Source of the DNA: Verrucomicrobiota bacterium
GTDB lineage: Bacteria > Verrucomicrobiota > Verrucomicrobiia > CAIQCK01
Direction of reading: 5' to 3'
DNA length: 64,000 nucleotides
NCBI GenBank assembly: GCA_026397915.1
Contig: JAPLTX010000047.1
Span: forward strand, 186,001-250,000
Each line of letters starts with the position of its first letter. Within the stretch, counting starts at the first letter, position 1. Below the pieces are notes generated by a model. It had not been told where the DNA came from and made no database searches. It saw only the letters and a program-made list of their open reading frames with translations. Below, piece after piece: positions 41,630-49,000 of this stretch. Made by a program: the position numbers and the translations under genes.

Positions 41630-42961
41630 ATGTTCAAACAACAGCAGACATTTAAGAAATCGGTCTCGTTCTCCGGCGTCGGCCTGCACACAGGCAACGC
41701 GGTGACGATGACGTTCAAGCCGGCGGCGGTGGATACGGGCATCCGGTTCAAGCGGACGGATCTGGACGACCAGCCGGAGATCGAGGCGTTGGTGGCCAAT
41801 GTGGTGGAGACCACGCGCGGGACGACCATCGGCAAGGGCAACATCCGCGTGCACACCATTGAACACGTGATGGCGGCGTTTCACGCGCTGGGTGTGGACA
41901 ATGCGATTGTGGAGCTGGATGCGAACGAGCCACCGGTGGGCGACGGTAGCGCCAGCCCCTACGTGAAGATGATTCGCGAGGCCGGTTTGGTGGAGCAGGG
42001 CGCGCAGCGCGAGGTGGCGCAGATCACGGAGCCGATCTGGTTTAAGCAGGGCGATTCGACGGTGGTGATGCTGCCGGCGGATCGGTTGCAGGTGAGTTGC
42101 ACGATTTCGTTCCCTGTGGGCGGGCTGGACTCACAGTATTTCAGCTTGGGCGTGGATCGGGAGAGTTTTGCGGAACAGATCGCGCCATGCCGGACGTTTT
42201 GCTTTTTCCACGAGGTGGAGCATCTGATGAAGGCGGGGCTGATCAAGGGCGGCTCGCTGGAGAATGCGATCATCGTGCGCGGGGAGTCGGTGTTGACGCA
42301 GGGCGCGCTGCGATTCCGGGATGAGTTTGTGCGGCACAAGATTCTCGACATCATCGGCGACCTCTATTTGCTCGGACGGCCGGTGGCGGCGCAGATCATT
42401 GCAATCCGGCCGGGCCACACGGTGAACTACGAGTTGACGAAGCAGCTTGCGGTGAAGGCGGCCAAGCGGCCCAGTCCGCCGGCCGAGGTAGCCGCGGCGC
42501 CTGCGAAGGCGACGCCCCCGCCGGTGAGTGACACGGGCGAGGTGGACTCGGTGGGGTTGTTGAAGATGGTGCCGCATCGTTACCCGTTTGTGATGCTCGA
42601 CCGCGTGCTGAAGCTGGAGGAGAAGAAGGCGGTGGCGATCAAGAATGTCTCGATCAACGAGCCGTATTTCCAGGGACATTTCCCCGGCCATCCGGTGATG
42701 CCCGGCGTATTGCAACTGGAGGCAATGGCGCAGTGCGGCGGCATCATGTTGTTGAAGGGAGGGCAGAATGCCGGCAAGCTGGCTTATTTCATGAGCGCCG
42801 ACAACGTGAAGTTCCGCAAGCCGGTCACGCCCGGCGACCAGTTGCTCATCGAGGCGGAACTGACGGCGCAGCGGCGGAACATCGGCCGCGCCAAGTGCAC
42901 CTGCAAGGTTGGTGGCGAGGTCGTCAGCGAGGCGGAACTCTTGTTCCTCATCCACGGATAA
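41630..42961 (+). CDS. lpxC: Bifunctional LpxC-FabZ: UDP-3-O-acyl-GlcNAc deacetylase and 3-hydroxyacyl-ACP dehydratase
   Basis: A 443-residue fusion. Residues 1-275 are LpxC, the committed zinc deacetylase of lipid A synthesis: SFSGVGLHTG, the zinc histidine in HTIEHVMAA, and the HxxxD site in RHKILDIIGDLYLLG. A proline/alanine-rich linker (about 277-303) joins FabZ (about 304-443): LLKMVPHRYPFVMLDRV with the catalytic histidine and FPGHPVMPGVLQLEAMAQ with the catalytic glutamate. The same fusion is known in Bacteroidetes. LpxC and FabZ compete for 3-hydroxyacyl-ACP flux, so fusion fixes their ratio. lpxA follows 6 bases later. Confidence 0.95.
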   Translation: MFKQQQTFKKSVSFSGVGLHTGNAVTMTFKPAAVDTGIRFKRTDLDDQPEIEALVANVVETTRGTTIGKGNIRVHTIEHVMAAFHALGVDNAIVELDANEPPVGDGSASPYVKMIREAGLVEQGAQREVAQITEPIWFKQGDSTVVMLPADRLQVSCTISFPVGGLDSQYFSLGVDRESFAEQIAPCRTFCFFHEVEHLMKAGLIKGGSLENAIIVRGESVLTQGALRFRDEFVRHKILDIIGDLYLLGRPVAAQIIAIRPGHTVNYELTKQLAVKAAKRPSPPAEVAAAPAKATPPPVSDTGEVDSVGLLKMVPHRYPFVMLDRVLKLEEKKAVAIKNVSINEPYFQGHFPGHPVMPGVLQLEAMAQCGGIMLLKGGQNAGKLAYFMSADNVKFRKPVTPGDQLLIEAELTAQRRNIGRAKCTCKVGGEVVSEAELLFLIHG

Positions 42962-42967
42962 ACTGCG

Positions 42968-43741
42968 ATGGCTATTCATTCTACCGCCGTCATCCAACCG
43001 GGGGCCGAGATCGGCAGCGACTGCGAGATCGGGCCGTATTGCGTCATCGGCGCGAACGTCAAGCTTGGCGCGGGCTGCTGGTTGCACAGTCACGTTGTCC
43101 TCGACGGGCTGACGACCATCGGCAAGAGCAACCGTTTCTATCCACACGCCTGCATTGGTCTGCAGACGCAGGATCTGAAATGGAAGGCCGGCAACAAGTG
43201 CTATCTGGAGATCGGCGACGACAACACCTTCCGCGAGAGCGTCACTGTCCACACTGCGACCGGCGACGGCCTCAAGACTGTCATCGGCTCCCATTGCAAC
43301 TTCCTCGCTTACAGCCACGTCGCGCACGATTGCACCATCGGCGACCACGTCATCTTTTCCAACTGCGGGACCATCGCGGGCCACGTCACGGTCGAAGACT
43401 ACGCGGTGGTTGGCGGCCTCGCGGCGGTGCATCAGTTTTGCCGCATTGGCAAGATGGTGATCATCGGCGGCTGCTCCAAGGTCGTGCAGGACATCCCGCC
43501 GTTCATGATGGCCGATGGCAACCCCGCCGTCTGCCGCGCGGTGAACAAGGTCGGTATGGAACGGCGTGGCATGAGCAGCGAGGTGCATGAGCAGATTCGC
43601 AAAGCGTTCAAGATGCTCTTCCGCACAGACGACACTGTCCGTAACGCGCTGGAGAGGATCAAAGCGGAGCTGCCGCACTCGCCGGAGTTGGATCATCTCG
43701 TGGCGTTCGTCGAGAAGAGCGAGCGGGGCATCAGCCGGTAG
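42968..43741 (+). CDS. lpxA: UDP-N-acetylglucosamine acyltransferase
   Basis: A 257-residue left-handed beta-helix acyltransferase adding 3-hydroxyacyl to UDP-GlcNAc, the first step of lipid A synthesis. Hexapeptide repeats run from IHSTAVIQPGAEIGSDCEIGPYCVIG to about residue 190; the catalytic histidine is in CNFLAYSHVAHDC, and the NPAVCRAVNKVGMERRG segment precedes the helical C-terminal domain. The substrate-specific loop (LQTQDLKWKAGNK) resembles the LpxA form. Length is normal (about 260). It is 6 bases from lpxC-fabZ; lpxD and lpxB are not in the window. Confidence 0.95.
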   Translation: MAIHSTAVIQPGAEIGSDCEIGPYCVIGANVKLGAGCWLHSHVVLDGLTTIGKSNRFYPHACIGLQTQDLKWKAGNKCYLEIGDDNTFRESVTVHTATGDGLKTVIGSHCNFLAYSHVAHDCTIGDHVIFSNCGTIAGHVTVEDYAVVGGLAAVHQFCRIGKMVIIGGCSKVVQDIPPFMMADGNPAVCRAVNKVGMERRGMSSEVHEQIRKAFKMLFRTDDTVRNALERIKAELPHSPELDHLVAFVEKSERGISR

Positions 43742-43763
43742 CGCTGCTCGGGTGATTCTTCCC

Positions 43764-46529
43764 ATGATCTGCCATGCACGCCGTTTGTTGACGGCGCTGT
43801 GCATTGCAACGATCAGCTTCTCAGCGGTGTGTAGCGGACAACTCCCACAAGCAGACCGGCCGTTGGCCGAACGTTTCACAAACCCGCCAACCGCGTCGCG
43901 CATCATCAGGATCATCCACAGCTTGCCGATAAAGCCCGCCGAGCAGGACGCGCAGTTGCAGACACTGGCCCGACAGGGCTTTGGCGGCTTCGTCAGCAAC
44001 GTTTCGTTTCGCGACTACCTGGAGAATGAAGAATACTGGCGCGCATTCGTGCGCGGTGTCACAGAGGCGAAGCGCGCGGGCATGTCGCTCTGGCTCTACG
44101 ACGAGCGCGGCTATCCATCGGGGCTGGCTGGCGGCATCACGATGCGCGGCCATCCGGAGTATGAAGCGCGCGGCTTGCTGATCGCCGATACGAGCAGTGA
44201 GGGCGGACCAGTGAATCTCGATATACCGCCGGGCAAACGCGTGCTGACAGCGGCATTCCCGGTGTGCGATGGCGTCATCGCGCTGGACAAACCGGTGGAC
44301 CTGTCGGCGCAAGTGAAGGACAGCCGGTTGCAGTGGCAGGCGCCGCCTGGCCACTGGCGAGTGATGGCGATCACGGAGGATCATCTCTACGAAGGCACGC
44401 ACGCCGCATTGAGCCTGTGCGACAAGTTGCCCTACATCAACATGCTGATGCCGGAGCCGACGGCGCGGTTCCTTGAAGTGACACACGACCGTTATGCGGC
44501 TCGGCTCGGCAACGACCTCGGCCGGTGGTTTGTTTCCACGTTCACAGATGAGCCGTCGTTGATGAGCCTCTTCCTGCGGCCGATGCCTTATCGCGTGCTG
44601 CCGTGGGCGCCGAACCTCGCGGCGGAGTTTCGCCAGCGCCGCGGCTACGCGCTGGAGCCGCTGCTGCCCACGCTCGTGGCGGACGCGGGCGGCAAGGGGC
44701 GGCGTGCGCGCTACGATTTCTGGAACACGGTTGGCGATCTCGTCGCGGAAAATTATTTCGGCCAGATTCAACAATGGTGCCATCGCCACAACGTCGCCTC
44801 CGGCGGGCATTTGCTCATGGAAGAGAGCATCAGTTCCCACGTGCCGCTCTACGGTGATTTCTTCCGCTGCGCGCGGCGGTTGGACGCGCCGAGTATTGAC
44901 TGCCTGACGAGCCTGCCGCCGCAGGTGCCGTGGTATATCGCGAGGCTGCTCAGCAGCGTGGCGGAACTCGAAGGCAAGACAGTGACGATGTGCGAGACTT
45001 CCGACCACTCACAGCGTTACCGGCCCGCCGGCGATAAGCGTCCCGTCCGCGTTGTCACCGAGGATGAGATTCGCGGCACGTGCAACCGCCTGATCTTCGG
45101 CGGCATCAACACCATTACCAGCTACTACTCGTTCCAGAATCTTTCCGACGAGCAATTGCAGCGGCTCAACCTTCACATCGGCCGCTGCTGCACGATGCTC
45201 ACCGGCGGCCACCAGGTTGCCGACATCGCTGTGCTCTATCCGGTCGAGAGCATCTGGCCGCAGTTCACGCCTGCGACGCAGGGCGCGAGAGGCTCGCCCG
45301 CCACGGTGCGTGTCGAGCACGCCTACCGACTGGTCAGCGACAGCCTTTACGGCGCGAATCGCGATTTCACCTATGTGGATTCCAGTGCACTCACGAAGGC
45401 GAAGGCAGAGAATGGCGCGCTCGTCCACGGCAAGCTGCGCTGGCGGGCGGTGGTGTTGCCGTGCGCCGACACGCTGCCGCTGGCCGCGTGGGAGAATCTC
45501 GCGCGCTTCTGGCGGAGGGGCGGTGTGGTGATCGCCGTTGGCGCGTTGCCGGCGAACAGCGCCACGGAATTTCCGTCGGCCCGCGTGCGGAAACTGACGC
45601 GGGAGATGTTCGGCGAAGGCGGCGGCGCGCGCGTGGCGGCGAACGGCGCGGGCGGAGCTGGTATCTTCTTGCCGTCGGGATCGGAGGCGCTGTTGCCGCT
45701 GGTGCTGAACGGCGTGTTGGAGCCGGACGTGTTCGCGGGCGATGCACGCGGGCCGATTCATGCGACGCATCGGCGGATTGACGGGCATGAGGTTTATTTC
45801 TTGATCAACGATAGCGGTGAGGCATGGGAGGGTGATGTCCGAGTGACCGGGCAGGGGCAGGGGCGGGGCGAGCAGTGGAATCCCGCCACGGGCGCGACGA
45901 CGCCGTTGGCCGCCGATGGGAAGGCGAAACTGCGGCTCGACCCTTACAGCGCGGTGTTGCTGCGCTACGCGGAGGCGAAGCCAGCGCGGCGGTTGCCGGT
46001 AACGAGTGGCGGACTGCCGGGGTTGACGATGCGGCCGTTGCCGGACGTGAAGCCCTTGGTCGGCGGTGGCCAGTTCGTGCAAACGGAGCTGACGGGCGAT
46101 TCTTCCCGATGGCGCGCTGTCGGAACGGTGACAAAGAGTCAGGTGGACACGCACCTGTTCCTGTCGTTCAACTTTCCGCAGCCGGTGGACCTCAGCGGTG
46201 GCGAAGTGCTGGCGCTGGACACATGGGTGCCGGAGGGGCAGGGGACGCCGGCCGAGCTGCTGGTGATCCTGCACGACAAAACAGGCAACGACTACATCGC
46301 GCACGCGGGCCGTTCGCTGGGCGCGCCGGGCCGCTGCCAATCGTTTGTGCTCCTGAGCCAGTTTCAACTCGCTGGGTGGTCGAAAGCCCATGACGCCCGC
46401 CTGGACCTTTCCGCCGTGGCTGCGATCCGCGTCGGCTGGGGTGGTTACCTCGGCACGGCAGGCGAGAAGGTGGAGTTTGCAACCGCGCCGCCGCAGATCG
46501 GCCGGCTCGTCAGCCGGGACACGCGCTAG
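43764..46529 (+). CDS. Secreted GH106-like glycoside hydrolase (putative alpha-L-rhamnosidase)
   Basis: A 921-residue exported enzyme. Residues 1-28 include a signal peptide (LLTALCIATISFSAVCSGQ). The TIM-barrel part begins with NPPTASRIIRIIHSLP and contains LWLYDERGYPSGLAGG, DEPSLM and GGHLLMEESISSH, a pattern typical of the GH106/rhamnosidase-like group; an acidic residue pair could be the metal or catalytic site. The last 170 residues form a beta-sandwich carbohydrate-binding-like domain. It would release rhamnose from pectin- or ulvan-like glycans. ATG 43764 is used; GTG 43752 is possible. The stop directly abuts a gene remnant. Confidence 0.72.
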   Translation: MICHARRLLTALCIATISFSAVCSGQLPQADRPLAERFTNPPTASRIIRIIHSLPIKPAEQDAQLQTLARQGFGGFVSNVSFRDYLENEEYWRAFVRGVTEAKRAGMSLWLYDERGYPSGLAGGITMRGHPEYEARGLLIADTSSEGGPVNLDIPPGKRVLTAAFPVCDGVIALDKPVDLSAQVKDSRLQWQAPPGHWRVMAITEDHLYEGTHAALSLCDKLPYINMLMPEPTARFLEVTHDRYAARLGNDLGRWFVSTFTDEPSLMSLFLRPMPYRVLPWAPNLAAEFRQRRGYALEPLLPTLVADAGGKGRRARYDFWNTVGDLVAENYFGQIQQWCHRHNVASGGHLLMEESISSHVPLYGDFFRCARRLDAPSIDCLTSLPPQVPWYIARLLSSVAELEGKTVTMCETSDHSQRYRPAGDKRPVRVVTEDEIRGTCNRLIFGGINTITSYYSFQNLSDEQLQRLNLHIGRCCTMLTGGHQVADIAVLYPVESIWPQFTPATQGARGSPATVRVEHAYRLVSDSLYGANRDFTYVDSSALTKAKAENGALVHGKLRWRAVVLPCADTLPLAAWENLARFWRRGGVVIAVGALPANSATEFPSARVRKLTREMFGEGGGARVAANGAGGAGIFLPSGSEALLPLVLNGVLEPDVFAGDARGPIHATHRRIDGHEVYFLINDSGEAWEGDVRVTGQGQGRGEQWNPATGATTPLAADGKAKLRLDPYSAVLLRYAEAKPARRLPVTSGGLPGLTMRPLPDVKPLVGGGQFVQTELTGDSSRWRAVGTVTKSQVDTHLFLSFNFPQPVDLSGGEVLALDTWVPEGQGTPAELLVILHDKTGNDYIAHAGRSLGAPGRCQSFVLLSQFQLAGWSKAHDARLDLSAVAAIRVGWGGYLGTAGEKVEFATAPPQIGRLVSRDTR

Positions 46530-46530
46530 C

Positions 46531-46653
46531 AACCGCGCCAAGCGTTACCCCAACCGCCGCCTCCTCTGGGACGGCGAGAAGATGGAAGCGACCAACGACA
46601 AGGAAGCCAACAGCTACGTCAAGCGCACCTACCGCGAAGGCTGGACGCTGTAG
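46531..46653 (+). pseudogene. Remnant of a Gfo/Idh/MocA oxidoreductase (C-terminal 40 residues only)
   Basis: Right after the stop of the GH106-like gene, the frame 46531-46653 reads NRAKRYPNRRLLWDGEKMEA...NSYVKRTYREGWTL and then stops. This is the typical C-terminal end of secreted Gfo/Idh/MocA-family oxidoreductases (compare the end of the intact family member at 58727-60043: IRWNPETESV...MLSRTMRSPWML). Nothing upstream belongs to that gene, so it is a truncated leftover, probably of a recombination that brought in the GH106-like gene or removed the oxidoreductase. Confidence 0.72.
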
Positions 46654-46774
46654 GGCTGGCTTCCTTGTCCTCGGGTTGTTTCGGAAGGCTGGAGGGGCTG
46701 TTTCGGGCTAAATAGGCCCAGTCTTGCCGGAATCGCCACATGTTGTGAACGGCTTCGTCAAACGCCCACGGTGC

Positions 46775-47371
46775 TTACTTCTTGATTTCCGTGATCTTGA
46801 TGGATTTGACGCGGAAGCCGCTGCGTTGGGCGAAGAAGGACAGGTTGAACGGAGGCGTGGCAGTCCAGCGGGTAGAGACAGTCTTGCCGTCGACAGTCGC
46901 AGAGAGCGTTTCCGGCGAGGCGCGGGCGGAGAAATGGTAGGTGTGGTGGTCGCGAACATTGAGCCTGACGTCCGTTGCGCGATATTTTCGCGCAGGAATA
47001 TCATAAAGACCAAGCGGATAGTCATCATCAACGGCCACACTAAAATGGGCATTAGCGGTTCGGATCTTAATTCCTTTGCCATCGCTGCCGCCGGTGCTAT
47101 CGAGCATGAAATCGAAAGCGATCTCAAAGAACTTTGGGATGGGATGGCGGAACTGAAAGGTCGACTCCTGGCTGTTCGAACGGCGGATGATAAAGGGTAG
47201 CTTGATGGACCAATCCGGATCGCTGTTCACGTTCTGCCAATCCGCCGGATCGAGGATCAGTTCGCCGGGCCCGAAGGAAAAACCCGCCGCGTGAGCGGAG
47301 GGTAGGGTGAGAGTGGAAGTCGCGATGAGAAAAGCCAACGCGATCACGGGAGAAATGCGCCGTGCTTTCAT
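46775..47371 (-). CDS. Small secreted beta-rich protein of unknown function
   Basis: A 198-residue exported protein. A signal peptide (SPVIALAFLIATSTLTLPSAHAA) is followed by a beta-sandwich-like domain: FEIAFDFMLDSTGGSDGKGIKIRT, HFSVAVDDDYPLGLYDIPA, HTYHFSARASPETLSATVDG. The alternation and the DG turns resemble concanavalin-type (LamG/DUF1080-like) folds that bind or cut glycans, but no catalytic residues are recognised. ATG 47371. It follows the GH39-like gene by 62 bases on the same strand and may be its partner. Confidence 0.65.
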   Translation of the reverse strand: MKARRISPVIALAFLIATSTLTLPSAHAAGFSFGPGELILDPADWQNVNSDPDWSIKLPFIIRRSNSQESTFQFRHPIPKFFEIAFDFMLDSTGGSDGKGIKIRTANAHFSVAVDDDYPLGLYDIPARKYRATDVRLNVRDHHTYHFSARASPETLSATVDGKTVSTRWTATPPFNLSFFAQRSGFRVKSIKITEIKK

Positions 47372-47433
47372 AAGACCGGATTCTGCGCCGATGGACGCGC
47401 GCGTCAAGAACAAAGCCGGAGCAGGCGCGCTCC

Positions 47434-48888
47434 CTACTTCAGCACCAGACTCTTGTCGGCGATGAGCGCGGGCGCGTCATAAACGGGGATGTCTTTGAAG
47501 GTCAGCTTGTCGCCATCGCGCGCGATCTTCTCCCCGGGAATCTCGTGGATGCCGCCGGTGATCAGGTCCACCCAGACCGGCTCGGTGAATGACCCCTTGG
47601 CGATGGTGAACGTCGCGGGCACGGTGTTGTTCTGGTTGGACGGCACGGCGCTCTTGTCCCAGAACACGAGCAGTTGCTGGCCGGTCTGTTTGTTCTTGTA
47701 GGCGTAGAAGGCCGTTGCCTTCGCACACTGGACTCCGCACGGATAATCCGCCAGCCGCTCCAGCGTGTCGTCGAAGACCGCGACGAGGTTCTGCACGGCG
47801 TAGTAGGCGATCTTCACCTTGAGCAGGCGGTATTGCTTGTCGGTCTTCACCAACCCGTAACGGTCCATGTCGCCGAGCTGGTAGCCGTCCCAGCGGTTGT
47901 AGTCGAGGTCTGCCATGGAGAAGACCAGCGACTCGACATCGTGTCCGAGATCGCCAAGCATCCGCCGCGTCTGCCACTTCGCCTGTGTCAACTCAGTCCA
48001 CGGATACTTGCACAACGCGCCGCCGAGGCAGAACTCCGACTGCGTGCCGGCTTCACCCTGCCACGGTTTGATCATTGGCGCATACTGCTGGAGCAACGCC
48101 TTGAGTTTCTCGACCTCCTCGTAATGTTTCTCGTCGGGGTTGCGCGTGTAGGCGTGATAGATGAACCAGGTGAAGAGCGACTGTTTTTGTTTTTCCACCA
48201 CGCGTTTCAACCAGCCCTCCGCGTAAGCCAGCGCGGGCGAGTTTAACACCGCGCCGGCGATGCGTGCGTCGGGAATTACGTGCTTAATGATCTCGGCCGT
48301 TCGTATGTCGAAGTCGGCGGTGATCTCGGGCGTATGCGCCTTGTTGTTGTTCGGCTCGTTCCACATCTCCCAGTCGCGCACCTTGCCCTTGTAGCGCGTC
48401 GCCATCGCCTCGACCCACTTGTCCCAAGCGGCGAGCGCCTCCTCGGAAGTCGGGAAGCCGCCGGACAGATGCCGGCTGCCACCGCCGGGATAGATCGGGT
48501 TGCCGTAGTTCGTCTGCAATATGATGTCAAGCCCGCGGCTGCGTGCGTCGTCAATGATACGGTCGAGCCAGCGCCAGTCGTATTTGCCCTGGTCGCGCTC
48601 ACACTTGGCCCAGCCGCCTTGCAGCCGGATCAGCTTGATGCCGAGCGGCACGAGATAGTCCTTGTAGGAATCCCAGTTGGTGAAATCGCGGTCAATCGTC
48701 TCGCAGCCGAGTGACCAATTCTGGCCGGAGATCTCGCCGACACTCCGTGGCTTGATGGTGCCGATGCGTTTCAGTTTTGGGTCGAGCGTGGTTTGCACGC
48801 GCGTCTCGGAGGTGTCAATCACTTGCGCGGAAGCTGCTGTGGCCAGCGCGAGAGTTGCGACCATCATCCATGCGGTGTTGTGTTTCAT
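47434..48888 (-). CDS. Secreted clan A glycoside hydrolase, GH39-like
   Basis: A 484-residue exported enzyme. A signal peptide (AWMMVATLALATAASAQ) precedes a TIM barrel: LVPLGIKLIRLQGGWAKCE, the acid/base glutamate in WEMWNEPNNNK (about residue 179) and the probable nucleophile in PWQGEAGTQSEF (about residue 278). The C-terminal part has a beta domain (LLVFWDKSAVPSNQ). GH39 beta-xylosidase or a related exo-hydrolase is the best guess; GH5-like families share the motif. ATG 48888 has GGAG about 9 bases upstream. It is the first gene of its unit, behind a 46-bp element shared with the agarase-like gene. Confidence 0.75.
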   Translation of the reverse strand: MKHNTAWMMVATLALATAASAQVIDTSETRVQTTLDPKLKRIGTIKPRSVGEISGQNWSLGCETIDRDFTNWDSYKDYLVPLGIKLIRLQGGWAKCERDQGKYDWRWLDRIIDDARSRGLDIILQTNYGNPIYPGGGSRHLSGGFPTSEEALAAWDKWVEAMATRYKGKVRDWEMWNEPNNNKAHTPEITADFDIRTAEIIKHVIPDARIAGAVLNSPALAYAEGWLKRVVEKQKQSLFTWFIYHAYTRNPDEKHYEEVEKLKALLQQYAPMIKPWQGEAGTQSEFCLGGALCKYPWTELTQAKWQTRRMLGDLGHDVESLVFSMADLDYNRWDGYQLGDMDRYGLVKTDKQYRLLKVKIAYYAVQNLVAVFDDTLERLADYPCGVQCAKATAFYAYKNKQTGQQLLVFWDKSAVPSNQNNTVPATFTIAKGSFTEPVWVDLITGGIHEIPGEKIARDGDKLTFKDIPVYDAPALIADKSLVLK

Positions 48889-48912
48889 GTCAGTGCTCCA
48901 GATGTTGGCGCG

Positions 48913-48979
48913 AGTATGCAACGCTGATGCCCTCGCGGTAAATGGACAAGAATCGCGTCGGTGTGGATGCGGTTAGCGG
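48913..48979 (-). promoter_or_regulatory. Shared 46-bp regulatory element, copy A, with downstream CATACT
   Basis: The 46 bases 48934-48979 match 57190-57235 at 45 positions; the only difference is at 48960. On the coding (minus) strand the element contains GACGCGATTCTTGTCCATTT. In both copies GCATACT follows, here 14 bases downstream (48913-48919), and could be a -10 box, with TTACCG (48941-48936) 17 bases upstream as a weak -35. The element lies 45-91 bases upstream of ATG 48888. This degree of identity in otherwise unrelated intergenic DNA argues for a common operator. Confidence 0.7.
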
Positions 48980-49000
48980 ATGGAGCGCGAGGCTGTCAGT

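Noticed and set aside
42131-43999. 622-codon minus-strand frame opposite lpxC-fabZ and lpxA
   Set aside because: Both sense genes are unmistakable; the antisense frame lacks any motif.
45009-46541. 510-codon minus-strand frame opposite the GH106-like gene
   Set aside because: Sense frame has signal peptide and family motifs; antisense is Arg-rich noise.
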